This document shows, piece by piece, positions 8,465 to 17,558 of a DNA stretch of 64,000 nt. The notes under the pieces were generated by a model. That model was not told where the DNA came from, searched no databases, and saw only the letters and a program-made list of their open reading frames with translations. The DNA is taken from the NCBI GenBank assembly GCA_963840075.1, contig CAWIXS010000033.1:1-64000 (forward strand). The letters run 5' to 3'. This DNA comes from AWTP1-13 sp963840075 (lineage in GTDB: Bacteria > Pseudomonadota > Alphaproteobacteria > Rhizobiales > Hyphomicrobiaceae). A program made the position numbers and the translations under genes. Numbering within the stretch: the first letter of the stretch is position 1; each line of letters opens with the position of its first letter.

Positions 8465-8890
8465 ATGCATACCAAGTACAGCAGCCCGACTATTGCTTTC
8501 TTGCTGACCGCCGTGTGGCTGATCATGATTGGCACAAGCAACGTAAGTGCGCAAGACAGCGCCAAAACCTATGTGAACGTATCAACGGGATTCTGCTTGG
8601 ACAGCAACGCCGAAGGCAAAGTCTATGCTCTCGCCTGCAATGGGGGAAACTATCAGAACTGGAAACGCCAAGGAAAGAGCGTGGTCAACGTGTCGACTGG
8701 CTTTTGCCTCGACGGCAATGCCGAGGGCAAGGTCTATACGCTGACGTGCAACGGCGGCAACTACCAAAATTGGGAGAAGCGCGGAGACAACTATGTCAGC
8801 GTGTCGACCGGCTTCTGCCTCGACAGCAACGCCAAGGGGGAGGTCTATGCCCTCGCCTGCAACGGTGGCAACTACCAGAATTGGAAGTGA
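8465..8890 (+). CDS. secreted three-repeat beta-trefoil (ricin B-type) lectin
   Basis: The 141-residue product has a signal peptide (hydrophobic run TIAFLLTAVWLIMIG, cleavage after NVSAQ) and then three near-identical repeats of about 36-38 residues. Each has the order VSTGFCLD, a (S/D)GNA or SNA turn, KVY or EVY, ACNGG or TCNGG, and NYQNW. Two cysteines per repeat and the QxW-type QNW motif are those of ricin-B lectin subdomains, so the mature protein should be one complete beta-trefoil made of three copies. The ATG at 8465 is preceded by an AAAGGGGG ribosome site. Codon use and lower G+C differ from the neighbours, suggesting transfer. It is probably a secreted carbohydrate-binding protein; the ligand is unknown. 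Confidence 0.8.
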   Translation: MHTKYSSPTIAFLLTAVWLIMIGTSNVSAQDSAKTYVNVSTGFCLDSNAEGKVYALACNGGNYQNWKRQGKSVVNVSTGFCLDGNAEGKVYTLTCNGGNYQNWEKRGDNYVSVSTGFCLDSNAKGEVYALACNGGNYQNWK

Positions 8891-8959
8891 TGCTGAAAAA
8901 TCGGCCGACGTAGGATGCCATCCTTCCCGGCATTGTTTTTGAAGCGGGTGTCGGCTGAT

Positions 8960-9575
8960 CCCGGCCTCTGATCAGGCGGGGATCAGCCGCGGCAGCTTGG
9001 CGAGAGTGAATGCCGGCCATGGCGAAGACGCACTGCGCCCCGACCTTGCCAATGCCACGCAGCATGGTCTTCGCCAAGGGACCGATCGTCTTGCCCCAGC
9101 CGAACGGCTCCTCCGCCTGCTTGCGCTTCCGTTGGCTGACGGCGTAGCCCGGACGCCGCGTCGTGCGTGCATCGATGGCGGAGCCTTTCGGCTTCCGCGC
9201 CACGTGCGGTGTCACGCACATGCGCCGAAGCGCAGCGACGAAGCCCTTGTCGGCGCCGCGCGTGACGCGCCGACTCGAGGTTGCGGCCGATCGGCAGCTC
9301 GACGATGGTCTCGGCGCTGGTGGTCTGGGCGTTGGCATTCATGGCTGTCTTTCGGCTGGCTGTCGGGTTGCTGTGTGGCGCTCTTGGGTGTCTTGCTGTC
9401 GGGGCTCTTCGGGGGCGGCGGCGTCGCGTCCGGCGGCGGCGTCGCGTCCGGCGGCGGCGCCTCATCGGGGGCCGGCGGTTTCGGCCGGAAGCTCTTGAAC
9501 GAGGCCCACGCCTCGACGAGCGTGCCATCGACCGAGAATGCTCGTCCGACAGGAGCGGCGCCATCTCGGGGCGGA
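8960..9575 (-). pseudogene. IS5-family transposase remnant
   Basis: Pieces of an IS5-type DDE transposase are spread over three minus frames. FSVDGTLVEAWASFKSFRPK lies near 9540. A proline/aspartate repeat tract replaces the normal linker. The C-terminal pieces are SAIDARTTRRPGYAVSQRKR and EEPFGWGKTIGPLAKTMLRG. The segment with the central catalytic Asp is missing and several frameshifts are present. The 5' end cuts into the P-loop gene next door. Confidence 0.7.
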
Positions 9576-9579
9576 CGCG

Positions 9580-9795
9580 GCATAGCTCGCTGCAATGCGG
9601 CGGGCAACACGCCACATGCAGGCGAGGCGCCCGCGCGACAACTGCCGAGAGCCGTTCGAGGTACAATGGCTTCGGTGTTTGCACCCAATCGGGCTGCCAG
9701 AACATCTGGTCGATGTGCGTGACCGGGAGGCCTGATACATCGCCGAGGCGCAGCGCGAAGGTCGATTTGCCGGTCCCGGAGCTTCCGATGACCAC
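9580..9795 (-). pseudogene. P-loop kinase-like protein (topology modulation/FlaR type), truncated
   Basis: The minus frame from a GTG at 9795 reads MVIGSSGTGKSTFALRLGD, a Walker A motif, then THIDQMFWQPDWVQTP and LYLERLSAVVAR. This is the beginning of the small adenylate-kinase-like proteins annotated as FlaR or topology modulation protein. Homology stops near 9600, where the IS5 remnant begins, so about two thirds of the protein (lid and second nucleotide site) is gone. Confidence 0.6.
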
Positions 9796-9843
9796 GACGC
9801 GCTGGAACGGTACGGAAATGGTGGCACCAAGTTTCTACCCGGG

Positions 9844-10459
9844 CTACGCGCGCCGTTGCGGGTGTCGTTTCTCGCCGCACTCAAGGCTCATGAAGCTTCC
9901 AACGTACCTGAGCTCCAACTCGCCGCGCAGCAGGTCCATGACAACCTCGTCGTAGCGACGATTGTTGAGAAGGTTGGCCCCACACAGCCGGCCGGCAATC
10001 TTGAACCCGAGCCGGTCGTAAACACGCCGGGCTGCTTCGTTGTATTCGTGGACCTCCACCTTGATGCTGTGGAGATTTCGAAAGAAGAATCGATACTCGC
10101 AAATCAATCGCGTGGCTTCGGTGCCGAACCCCCTCCTTCGCGCCGTAGGCTCTCCGATACCAACGAATTGCAACCATCGCGTGGGTGATATCGCGAAGAC
10201 CACCGAAGCCGACGAAGCGACCGTTAGCCAGTTCGATCACCGCAAATTCGGCACCATCAGGCCTGAACTTCGAGTTCCGTTTGAAAGCATCTTGGCGCAT
10301 CTCAAGGGTATGCGCTTCCCCTGGCGTCCCAATCCGCGCTGTGAACTCAAGATCCTGGTTCCATCGGGCGATGATGGGAACATCGTCCATGCGCATTGCC
10401 GACAATCCCACGGTGCCGCCTATCAGCAGCAATGGGCGCGAATCGGTGTTGATCTCCAA
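9844..10459 (-). pseudogene. GNAT N-acetyltransferase, frameshifted
   Basis: The N-terminal half (GLSAMRMDDVPIIARWNQDL, then FAVIELANGRFVGFGGLRD) is in one minus frame starting around a TTG at 10459. The C-terminal half is in another frame ending at 9844: acetyl-CoA loop RRRGFGTEATRL, then NLHSIKVEVHEYNEAARRVY and RLGFKIAGRL. A single frameshift near 10140-10170 separates them. The family is the RimJ/RimL-like GNAT group; the substrate cannot be told. Confidence 0.75.
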
Positions 10460-10520
10460 TGACCTCAAGGAGGACACGACGAATGATGCTCGCCAATGCA
10501 GCCGCTGTCTCCTCCTAACC

Positions 10521-12060
10521 CTAGGAGCCTGTCCACTTATGTGGGTAGGGAGCCTGGCGAGGGGCGGATGGGACAGGATTGGGCACGAAAGGCCGCCAGG
10601 AGCGGCCTCAGGCGGCCGCAAGCCTCGCTTCCTGCGGCATCGACGTCGCGGCGGACAGACTCCACCTCTGAGCCAGCTTCAGCAGGTTGTGGGCGGTGCA
10701 GACCAACGCCCATTCGCCGCGCACCTTCTCGAGCCCCGCAGCAGGAACTGGCGGAAGCCGCGCGCCTGCTTGATCTGCCCGAACACCGGCTCGACCACCT
10801 GCTTGCGCAGCCGGTAGGGGCTGGCGTGGCCGCCCGACTTGATCTTTGCACGCATGGCCTCGACCCGCGTCGGCGCCTTGCTCCGTTGCCCAGAGCCCGT
10901 CGCGGTGGCGGCATCGGCCGGTGCAACCTCCTCCTGGGCCGCCGCGCCGGCAACGGCGTCCCTCGCCCGGCCGGTCGCCACGTAGGCGTCGATCTTGCGC
11001 TCCTCCAGCCCGGCAAGATTGGCCTCCGAGCAGTAGCCCGCGTCCGCCGACGCCTGCTCCGGCTTCCGCCCGAGGTTGGCCTCCACGGCATCGGCCATCC
11101 CCAGCAGCTGGCCGCTGTCGGCCGCGCTTTGCGTCACATCGTGCGCCACGATCACCTGCGCCTGCGCATCGACCGCGATCTGGCCGTTGCAGGCCTGCAC
11201 GAAGCCGTCCTTCGACTTCATGATCCGGCTCTCCGGATCGGTGAAGTTGCGCTGCGCCTTGCCGTCCGGCTGCATCGCTCGGCGGCTTCGGGGCAAAGCC
11301 GTTCTTCTTGCGGCCTTCCGCGATGCGCTTCTCCTCCGCTTCTGCCCGGCGCCGCGTCTCCTCCTCCGCAGCCGCCTTGGCCTCCGCCTCCAGCTCGGCC
11401 TGCGCGGCCCGGATCTTGGCCGCCCGCCGCTTCTTGTCGGCCACCCAGGCGGGCAGCTCGTCGCCGCGCTTGTCCCGGCCGTAGAGCTTGTCCTCCGCCG
11501 CATCGGCCGCCTCGGCCGCGGCCAGCCACTGGTCGACCTCCGCTTCCAGCTCGCTCGCCCGCGCCTCCATCCGCCCGTACGACATCGCCTTGTGCTTGGA
11601 GGCGTTGGCCCTGATCTTCGAGCCGTCGAACGCCACATGCCCGAGCCGCATCAGCCCGGCCGCCTCGCACAGCTTGAGAACCTGCACGAACAGCGCCTTC
11701 AGCGCCGGCAGGTGCCGCTTGCGGAAATCGGAGATGGTGCGGAAGTCCGGCGGATCCCCGGCCACGATCATCATGAAGTCGGCGCGCTCCCTGCACGCCT
11801 TGGCAAGGCGCCGCGACGAACCGATGCCGCTGGCGTAGCCGTTGAGCAGCAGCGCCGTCATCAGCGCCGGATGGAACGCCGGCTGGCCCAGCGTGCTCGC
11901 GTAGCTGGCCTCGATCTCGCTCAGGTCGAGATGCTCGCGCACCAGCGCAACGATGAAGCGCGATGGGTGATCCTTCGGCACATAGTCCTGCACGCTCGGC
12001 GGCAGCAGCTGCGCCGCGTCGATCTTCAAGCGGCGATAATGCTTGCTCATGCCCTGGGTG
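10521..12060 (-). mobile_element. IS1182-like insertion sequence, one end missing
   Basis: The 3' end of the element is marked by CTAG followed by GAGCCTGTCC at 10521-10534, the same terminus as the MITE at 21015-21214. The transposase start at 12050 is only about ten bases from group II intron sequence, so the usual non-coding 5' end and its inverted repeat are absent. The element was therefore truncated by recombination with the intron rather than inserted cleanly. Confidence 0.65.
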
Positions 12061-12212
12061 CAGGCCAGCCCATAGGCGTGGCGCAGGATGTCCTCCCTGC
12101 AGATCTTGTCGTAGAGCACGTAGAAGCGGAAGGCGGGCTCCACCTTCGCCTTGCAATAGAGCTTCCTCTGAAGGCTCCGGATCTTCTCAGGTGTTGCCAG
12201 GCTCATCGCCAA
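10608..12212 (-). pseudogene. intron-maturase N-terminus fused in frame to a frameshifted IS1182-type transposase
   Basis: The frame from 12212 starts like the group II intron protein at 14151 (MAMSLATPEKIRSLQRKLY to LRHAYGLA). It switches without a stop to an IS1182-type transposase at MSKHYRRLKIDAAQLLP (12050). Transposase landmarks are VPKDHPSRFIVALVREHLDL, RTISDFRKRHLPALKALF and FDGSKIRANASK. Near 11280 the homologous frame shifts (NFTDPESRIMKSKDGFVQA) and near 10740 it shifts back (RGEWALVCTAHNLLKLA). The 534-residue open frame therefore encodes nonsense in its middle third and cannot give an active enzyme. Confidence 0.75.
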
Positions 12213-12696
12213 TCACCTTCACCTCACCATCTTCGAAAGCGCACCAGAAGTCAGGGTCCTTTGCTCCGCCGGCATTACCCCGCCTCCACGCTCCAATGAC
12301 CCTGTCCGACTCCCGCCAGGACCGCCGCCTTCCGCGACGTTGAGGCGCTACCCTCGCCCGTGACGCCCGCAACGGGTCTCCCCCTATAACTACCAACCAC
12401 CTTTCCGACGTGCCGTGCCCACTACCCCGGCGGATCGAGCGGGTGCGCGTGTCGATTGCTTCCCAGCTCGCTGGAGCCTTCCCCAAATGGCAGGAGGGTC
12501 GGCATCCGCATTGTCACTTTCGAGGCCTGCTCAGGCTTCACTCGCGTTACGGCCCGCCGGATCGCTCAGCCGCCCAAGGCGACCTTTGTCGCGAGGCTCC
12601 GACCCAGCCAGTTGCCCGGCCGAGCCGCTCGCCAGCTTCCGGATTCAATCGACAATTATCCGGGTGGAACCCTCCTCCACTGATGATCCGCGCCTT
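12061..12696 (-). mobile_element. group II intron, truncated copy B (5' part only)
   Basis: Minus-strand sequence from 12696 to 12061 is a close copy of the 5' half of the intron at 14683-14050, including domain I sequence and the first 50 codons of the maturase. It begins CTGCG instead of the expected GTGCG, a changed 5' splice boundary. It starts immediately after the 3' end of copy A and is cut at 12061 by the IS1182-like transposase. Confidence 0.75.
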
Positions 12697-12776
12697 CGGA
12701 GCGCAGGTAGAGTCGAGGATGGGGCGCGGTAGCTTGGGGCCTATGGCCAACGCTCCGTTTCCCATCCCCGCTCATC

Positions 12777-12809
12777 GAACCGGACATGCCGATCTCCGGC
12801 ATCCGGCTC
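12777..12809 (-). ncRNA. group II intron domain V
   Basis: The minus strand reads GAGCCGGATGCCGG, a GAGA tetraloop, and TCGGCATGTCCGGTTC. This gives the expected domain V hairpin with a two-base bulge on the 3' side and a GNRA-type loop. It lies 12 bases after the maturase stop, as usual. Confidence 0.85.
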
Positions 12810-12820
12810 TCCGACTGGCT

Positions 12821-14151
12821 TCACCGCAAGGCCCACGACGAGGCAGCTCGAGGCAAGCGCTCCAGGCCGAGCACACCGCGTTCACCATGGATCACGCCGA
12901 AGGTGAACCGCCGGTTGCCGCGGCCCTGCACCTTGTGCCGCCGGGCGAGGAATGCGCGTACGCGCTCGGTGACGTAGTGATCGATGCTGCGGAATGCCGC
13001 CCCTCGCGTCCCGTAGCAGAAGTAGTTCGACCAGCCGCGCAGAGACCTGTTCAGCGTGTCGCGCACGTCCACCCACGGATCGAGGTTGTTGGGCACCAGC
13101 AGATCACTCACTTTCGTCTTGAGCCGTTGCACGCTCTTCTTGGACGGGCTCGCGCCCAGGTACCACTTGCCGTTCGACTTGAACCAATGCGGGCCGAACG
13201 AGTAGCCAAGGAAGTCGAAGCGTTCCTGCCGAGCGTTCTTCAGCGAGGTCTTGGCCTCGTTGATGGTCAGCCCGAGCCTCATCATCACCGCCTTCGCCCA
13301 CGCCAGCGCCTCGGCCGCACGACCGCGGCTGAGGATGACAAAGTCGTCGGCATAGGAGACGATATGGGCACGGAACGCTTCGCCACGCCCGCTCAGACGC
13401 CAGTGCTTCAGGAAGCGGTTCATGTAGATGTTGGCGAGCAGCGGGCTTGCGACGCCACCCTGCGGCGTGCCGCGTGTGTTGCCCTTGCCACCAACGATCC
13501 GCCGCTTCCCGTCGCCATCCCGCTCCTCGACCGGCGCCTTGAGCCACATCTTGATGAGGGCCAAGACGTGCCGATCGACGATGCGCCGGGCCACGCACTG
13601 CATCAGGTCCCGGTGCGGAATGTTATCGAAGTACTTCGATAAATCTGCGTCCACTACGTCAGTGTAGCCCCGACAGAGATGCCGGTGAACCTCCTTGACT
13701 GCGTCTACCGCCCCACGTCGGGGACGATAGCCGTACGCATTGTCCTCGAAGTCGGCCTCGAAGATCGGCTCCAGCACGAGCTTGGCGGCGGTCTGCACCA
13801 CCCGGTCCCGGATGGTTGGAATGCCGAGCGGACGCTCGCCTCCATCCGGTTTCGGGATCATCACCCGCCGCACCGGATCGGGCCGGTACGTCTTCGAGAC
13901 CAGTTCCTCGCGCAGGCCCGCCAGCCATGCCTCCAGGCCCTGCTCCTCGATCTGCAGCGAAGCTCACCCCATCCACACCCGGAGCGCCCGCATTGGTCAC
14001 GGGCCAGCCCGTAGGCGTGGCGCAGGATGTCCTCACGGCAGATCTTGTCGTAGAGCACGTAGAAGCGGAAGGCAGGCTCCACCTTCGCCTTGCGATAGAG
14101 CTTCCTCTGAAGGCTCCGGATCTTCTCAGGTGTTGCCAGGCTCATCGCCAA
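12821..14151 (-). pseudogene. ltrA: group II intron reverse transcriptase/maturase, two frameshifts
   Basis: The protein starts MAMSLATPEKIRSLQRKLY at 14151. The RT0 segment NAGAPGVDGVSF is in a second frame (shift near 14005). From EEQGLEAWLAGLREELVSK (shift near 13960) to the stop at 12821 a third frame is used. That frame has RT motifs: IPTIRDRVVQTAAKLVLEPI, YFDNIPHRDL, GTPQGGVASPLLANIYM and the catalytic SYADDFVILSRG. Domain X follows with FLGYSFG and RSLRGWSNYFCYGT. No En (HNH) domain is seen. The catalytic YADD is intact but the N-terminus is broken, so the copy is probably immobile unless helped in trans. Confidence 0.85.
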
Positions 14152-14683
14152 TCACCTTCACCTCACCATCTTCGAAAGCGCACCAGAAGTCAGGGTCCTT
14201 TGCTCCGCCGGCGTTACCCGGCCTCGTCATGTCGGAGACATGCTCCGCATGTACGCTCATACGACCCTGTCCGACTCCCGCCAGGCCGCCGCCTTAAGCG
14301 ACGTTGAGGCCGCTACCCTCGCCACCGACGGGTCTCCCCCGATTACCCGAACCACCTTTCCGTCATGCCGAAGGCGTGCTTCGCACGATGGCCGTGCCCA
14401 CTACCCCGGCGGACCGAGCGGGTGCGCGTGTCGATTGCTTCCCCGCCCATGCAGCCTTCCCCCTCTGGCAGGTGGGTCGGCATCCGCATTGTCACTTTCG
14501 AGGCCTGCTCAGGCTTCACTCGCGTTACGGCCCGCCGGATCGCTCAGCCGCCCAAGGCGACCTTTGTCGCGAGGCTCCGACCCGGCCAGTTACCCGACCA
14601 AGCCGCTCGCCAGCTTCCGGACCTATCGACAATTATTCGGGTGGAACCCTCCTCCACTGATGATTCGCGCCTTCGGGGCGCAC

Positions 14684-14842
14684 TGCCAGATCCGGACCAA
14701 GTCCCGCCTCGGAGGCCCGGCTTGCGCATATGTGCCACACCAAAGTAATCGCCTCATTCCCGTCCGCTCGACTGCTCTAAGGTTTCGGCATATGCTCAGC
14801 GCCGTGATAGCAGTTGTGTGACACGGTGATTTGGGAGAAGCC
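14684..14842. other. intergenic region upstream of TRAP binding protein
   Basis: About 160 bases between the intron 5' end and the dctP-like ATG. The A+T-richer end near 14800-14830 and a GGGAGAAG ribosome site at 14833-14840 should hold its promoter and start signals. No other feature seen. Confidence 0.4.
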
Positions 14843-15886
14843 ATGAAAGGACGCGTACTTTGCTTTTTGCTGATAATGCTGTTGCTTTCGGTGCCAATTA
14901 CTGGCGCTCAACCGGTTGTGCTCAAGGCCAACCTGCAGGCGGCGATCTCCAATCCGTTCTACGGCAAGAGCCTCGCGCGCCTGAAAGAGGAGGTGGAGAG
15001 GCAGTCCAAAGGCACCCTCGCCATCGAGATCGCCGAGAAGCTGTTCCGCGACGAGCAGGTGGTTGATGCGGTCGCGTCCGGAGCAGTCGAGATCGGCTTC
15101 ACCTCTTCAACGCTATTTGCCGACAGGGTCCCGGCCGTCGCCATCATCGGTCAGCCGTTCCTCTTCAATTTCCCGGCGCTGGTGCGCGCGGCGACGAGCC
15201 CCGACAGCGAGATCAGGAAGCTGATCGATGATGGCATCCTGGGCCAGATCGGCTTGCGGGTCCTGTGGTGGCAATCGCTCAGCGTTACGGTGTTCTATTC
15301 CAAAGGGCGGGATGTCGCAGATGTGGGGCTGCTGAAGGGCAAGCGCGTGGCCGTGCCGAGCAAAACCGCGGGCGGACTCGTCGCGCACTGCGGTGGCATT
15401 CCAACCACGCTCTCGGTCGAGGGGCACGAGGGGGCGATCAGGGACGGCACGCTCGACATGGCCATGCTCGCCCTGCCCGGGCTCCAATCCCAGGGCCTCT
15501 GGAAGGTGACCGACACCATCACCTACACCGCACACGCGCCGGTGGAGATGTTCCTTGTCATCAACGAGAAGGCCTGGCAATCGCTGTCCTCGGGGCACCA
15601 GGCCATCCTGGCAGAGGCCGCGCGTGTCGTAGAGCGCGAGAGCCGCGAGCGGGTCGCGAAGATCGAGGCCGGCATCCATGCGTTTGCAGCCAGCAAAGGC
15701 ATGACGATCAAGGAGCTTACGCCCGACCAGGTGGCCGAGTGGCGGGCCTGCAGCGCGGACATGCTGGACGCGTACATGCAGAGGAGCGGCGAGCTGGCAC
15801 GCAAGCTTATGGATGCCTACGGCAAGCTGCGAACCGCTCCTTGCTGCACGGCCGGACCGAGCACGGCGGTGTTCACGCGCCGTTGA
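14843..15886 (+). CDS. TRAP transporter solute-binding protein (DctP family)
   Basis: The 347-residue product has a signal peptide (VLCFLLIMLLLSVPITGAQP) and DctP-family features: NPFYGKSLARLKEEVERQSK, DEQVVDAVASGAVEIGF, a VLWWQS strand, LKGKRVAVPSK and GTLDMAMLALPGL. Family members bind organic acids in the periplasm and deliver them to a DctQ/DctM permease. No permease gene is nearby, so it is an orphan. The last 15 residues after YGKLRTAP look foreign and may come from the adjacent intron fragment. ATG 14843 was chosen for the signal peptide and the GGGAGA site before it. Confidence 0.85.
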   Translation: MKGRVLCFLLIMLLLSVPITGAQPVVLKANLQAAISNPFYGKSLARLKEEVERQSKGTLAIEIAEKLFRDEQVVDAVASGAVEIGFTSSTLFADRVPAVAIIGQPFLFNFPALVRAATSPDSEIRKLIDDGILGQIGLRVLWWQSLSVTVFYSKGRDVADVGLLKGKRVAVPSKTAGGLVAHCGGIPTTLSVEGHEGAIRDGTLDMAMLALPGLQSQGLWKVTDTITYTAHAPVEMFLVINEKAWQSLSSGHQAILAEAARVVERESRERVAKIEAGIHAFAASKGMTIKELTPDQVAEWRACSADMLDAYMQRSGELARKLMDAYGKLRTAPCCTAGPSTAVFTRR

Positions 15887-15892
15887 GCAAGT

Positions 15893-16050
15893 AGCGAAGC
15901 ACACGACGGGGCAGCGAGCGGCAGGCGTTCGAGGCGCAGCCCCAGTGCTCCATAGATCACTTCGTAGGAGAACCGTTGGTCCCGCCCTGCCACCATGTGC
16001 CGTCGCGCGGTCCCGTTGGCCTCACGCCCGTGACGGGGTACGCAGCGCCA
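15893..16050 (-). pseudogene. C-terminal fragment of a second group II intron maturase
   Basis: The minus strand encodes RHMVAGRDQRFSYEVIYGAL followed by GLRLERLPLAAPSCAS. This aligns with the end of the maturase at 12821 (RRHKVQGRGNRRFTFGVIHG, then LGLERLPRAASS). It differs enough to be another intron lineage. No domain V is seen after it, because the DctP coding end begins there. Confidence 0.55.
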
Positions 16051-16360
16051 TATGACGCAACTGCGAAAGAGGGTGTTCTCTAACTCACCCCTCAGCCATC
16101 GCGGCAAGCCGGGTGCGCGCGCTCTCCAGCCGAGCCAGTGTGACGGTCGGCTGTGAGGCCTGGGAAACTGCGCAGCGGGCAATGGAGCGGTCGCCTGATG
16201 GCCTTGGCGTTTGGCGGCTCCCCCAACGGCTGCAGCGTGCCGCCCACATGCTCCAGCGTCTGACCGGTGAGCCCGTGCGGGGCTAGACCAGGGTGCGCTC
16301 TCCGGTTGGAGCAGAGCGGCGGCGGGCAGTTGCGCTCGGAAACGTAATTTGGACGATGAT
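16051..16360. other. intergenic, no gene seen
   Basis: No protein-like frame and no clear repeat was found between the maturase fragment and the YceI gene. It may contain further unrecognisable debris of the intron. Confidence 0.4.
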
Positions 16361-16927
16361 TCAGGGCTTACGCTGGGCAACAATCGTGATATCAATCGGG
16401 ATCTCAAGTGAAACCCATACGCCCTCGGCGTCGGCCAGCTTACCGATACCAAAGTCGAGCCGCTTGAGGCTCGCGCGCCCAGACATCCACGCCGTGTCCC
16501 CGTCGATGCTGAGGTCAAACGTCAACCTCACTGGCAGCGTGGCGCCACGCATTTCCAATGCGCCGTCGGCTTCGTAGCGACCGGGCCCGATGGTCCTGAA
16601 CGAAGTTGTCTTGAAGGTGGCGGTGGGGGATCGCGTCATATCAAGCCAATCGGCCGTCGGCAGCGTTTTGTCGTAGATCGCATCACCGGTGGTGGCCGAG
16701 GCGAGATCGACCCGCACGACGGCCTTGGACGACGCCAGATCGTCAGGATCAAAGGTGATGTCGGCCACCCACTTGCGAAACGACCCTGTGAAAGCACGGC
16801 CGCTGTGGGTGCCCGAGAAGGCGATGCGGCTCGCCTCAGTGTTGACGATCCATTGGGTTGCAGCGTCCGCATGCGCGCCGAGCAAGCCCAGTCCGACGAC
16901 CATCGCGGTTCTTAGGATCGCCGTCAT
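16361..16927 (-). CDS. YceI family periplasmic protein
   Basis: The 188-residue protein has a signal peptide (TAMVVGLGLLGAHADA) and a YceI lipocalin-like barrel: WIVNTEASRIAFSGTHSGRA, FTGSFRKWVADITFDPDDL, DWLDMTRSPTATFKTTSFR, LPVRLTFDLSIDG and LDFGIGKLADAEGVW. YceI proteins bind polyisoprenoid lipids such as ubiquinone in the periplasm. Its ATG overlaps the stop of the cytochrome b561 gene by four bases (ATGA), so the two are co-translated. Confidence 0.9.
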   Translation of the reverse strand: MTAILRTAMVVGLGLLGAHADAATQWIVNTEASRIAFSGTHSGRAFTGSFRKWVADITFDPDDLASSKAVVRVDLASATTGDAIYDKTLPTADWLDMTRSPTATFKTTSFRTIGPGRYEADGALEMRGATLPVRLTFDLSIDGDTAWMSGRASLKRLDFGIGKLADAEGVWVSLEIPIDITIVAQRKP

Positions 16928-17544
16928 TGCCCCACGCCCCAGGAGCCAATCGGCAAGCCACGGCGCACCATCGGCAACATGCGCGCGAGCACGTCGTCCC
17001 GGTCGAACAGATGATGTTTCAACGCCGCTGCGATGTGCAGCGCCAACAGCCCAATAAGCGCGTACCCCATGGCGCGATGTGCTGACTTGAACGCGGCCTC
17101 AACGCCGCCCCCCAGGCCAGCGAGCCAGCCGATATGCGGCCACTCGACAAGGCCGAAGACCATCGTTGGAAGCCCCAACGGGCTTGCTGACACTATCGCC
17201 CATCCAACAAGTGGCATGCCCAGCGTCAACACATAGAACAATCCATGAGTGGTCTTTGCCAATGCCCGCTCGATACTTGTCATGGCGACTGGCAATGCCG
17301 GGGGCGGATTGGCAAGTCGCCAGCAGAGCCGCACCAGGCTCAACGCAAGTATGACCAGTCCGAGCGACTTGTGCCACTGGTAGGCGTGAAAGGCGAGGGC
17401 CTGCGAGCCAGCAGAACGGATCGCACGCACCATCCACAGGCCGCAGGCAAGCTGCGCGACGATGGCTGCTGCGATCATCCAGTGCAAGGCGATCGCGACA
17501 GCACTGTAGCGCGTGTGTCGAGCGCGAGCCGCGCTTCCAGGCAT
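16924..17544 (-). CDS. cytochrome b561 family protein
   Basis: The 206-residue protein has four membrane helices with heme-ligand histidines: YSAVAIALHWMIAAAIVAQL, FHAYQWHKSLGLVILALSLV, LFYVLTLGMPLVGWAIV and HRAMGYALIGLLALHIAAAL, then HHLF. This is the b561/Ni-Fe hydrogenase b-type cytochrome fold, which passes electrons between quinones and periplasmic partners. It lies between two YceI genes on the same strand; YceI-b561 pairs are common and suggest quinone handling or superoxide quenching. Confidence 0.9.
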   Translation of the reverse strand: MPGSAARARHTRYSAVAIALHWMIAAAIVAQLACGLWMVRAIRSAGSQALAFHAYQWHKSLGLVILALSLVRLCWRLANPPPALPVAMTSIERALAKTTHGLFYVLTLGMPLVGWAIVSASPLGLPTMVFGLVEWPHIGWLAGLGGGVEAAFKSAHRAMGYALIGLLALHIAAALKHHLFDRDDVLARMLPMVRRGLPIGSWGVGQ

Positions 17545-17558
17545 GATGCAACCCCGGC

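Larger units (their letters stand above)
12697..14683 (-). mobile_element. group II intron copy A, nearly complete
   Basis: On the minus strand the intron starts GTGCGCCCC at 14683. About 530 bases of structured non-coding RNA (domains I-IV start) come next, then the reverse transcriptase frames, then domain V at 12809-12777 and a domain VI-like segment. The exact 3' end lies between about 12700 and 12750 and was not fixed. Total length is about 1.95 kb, normal for bacterial group II introns. The flanks show no obvious interrupted gene. Confidence 0.8.
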
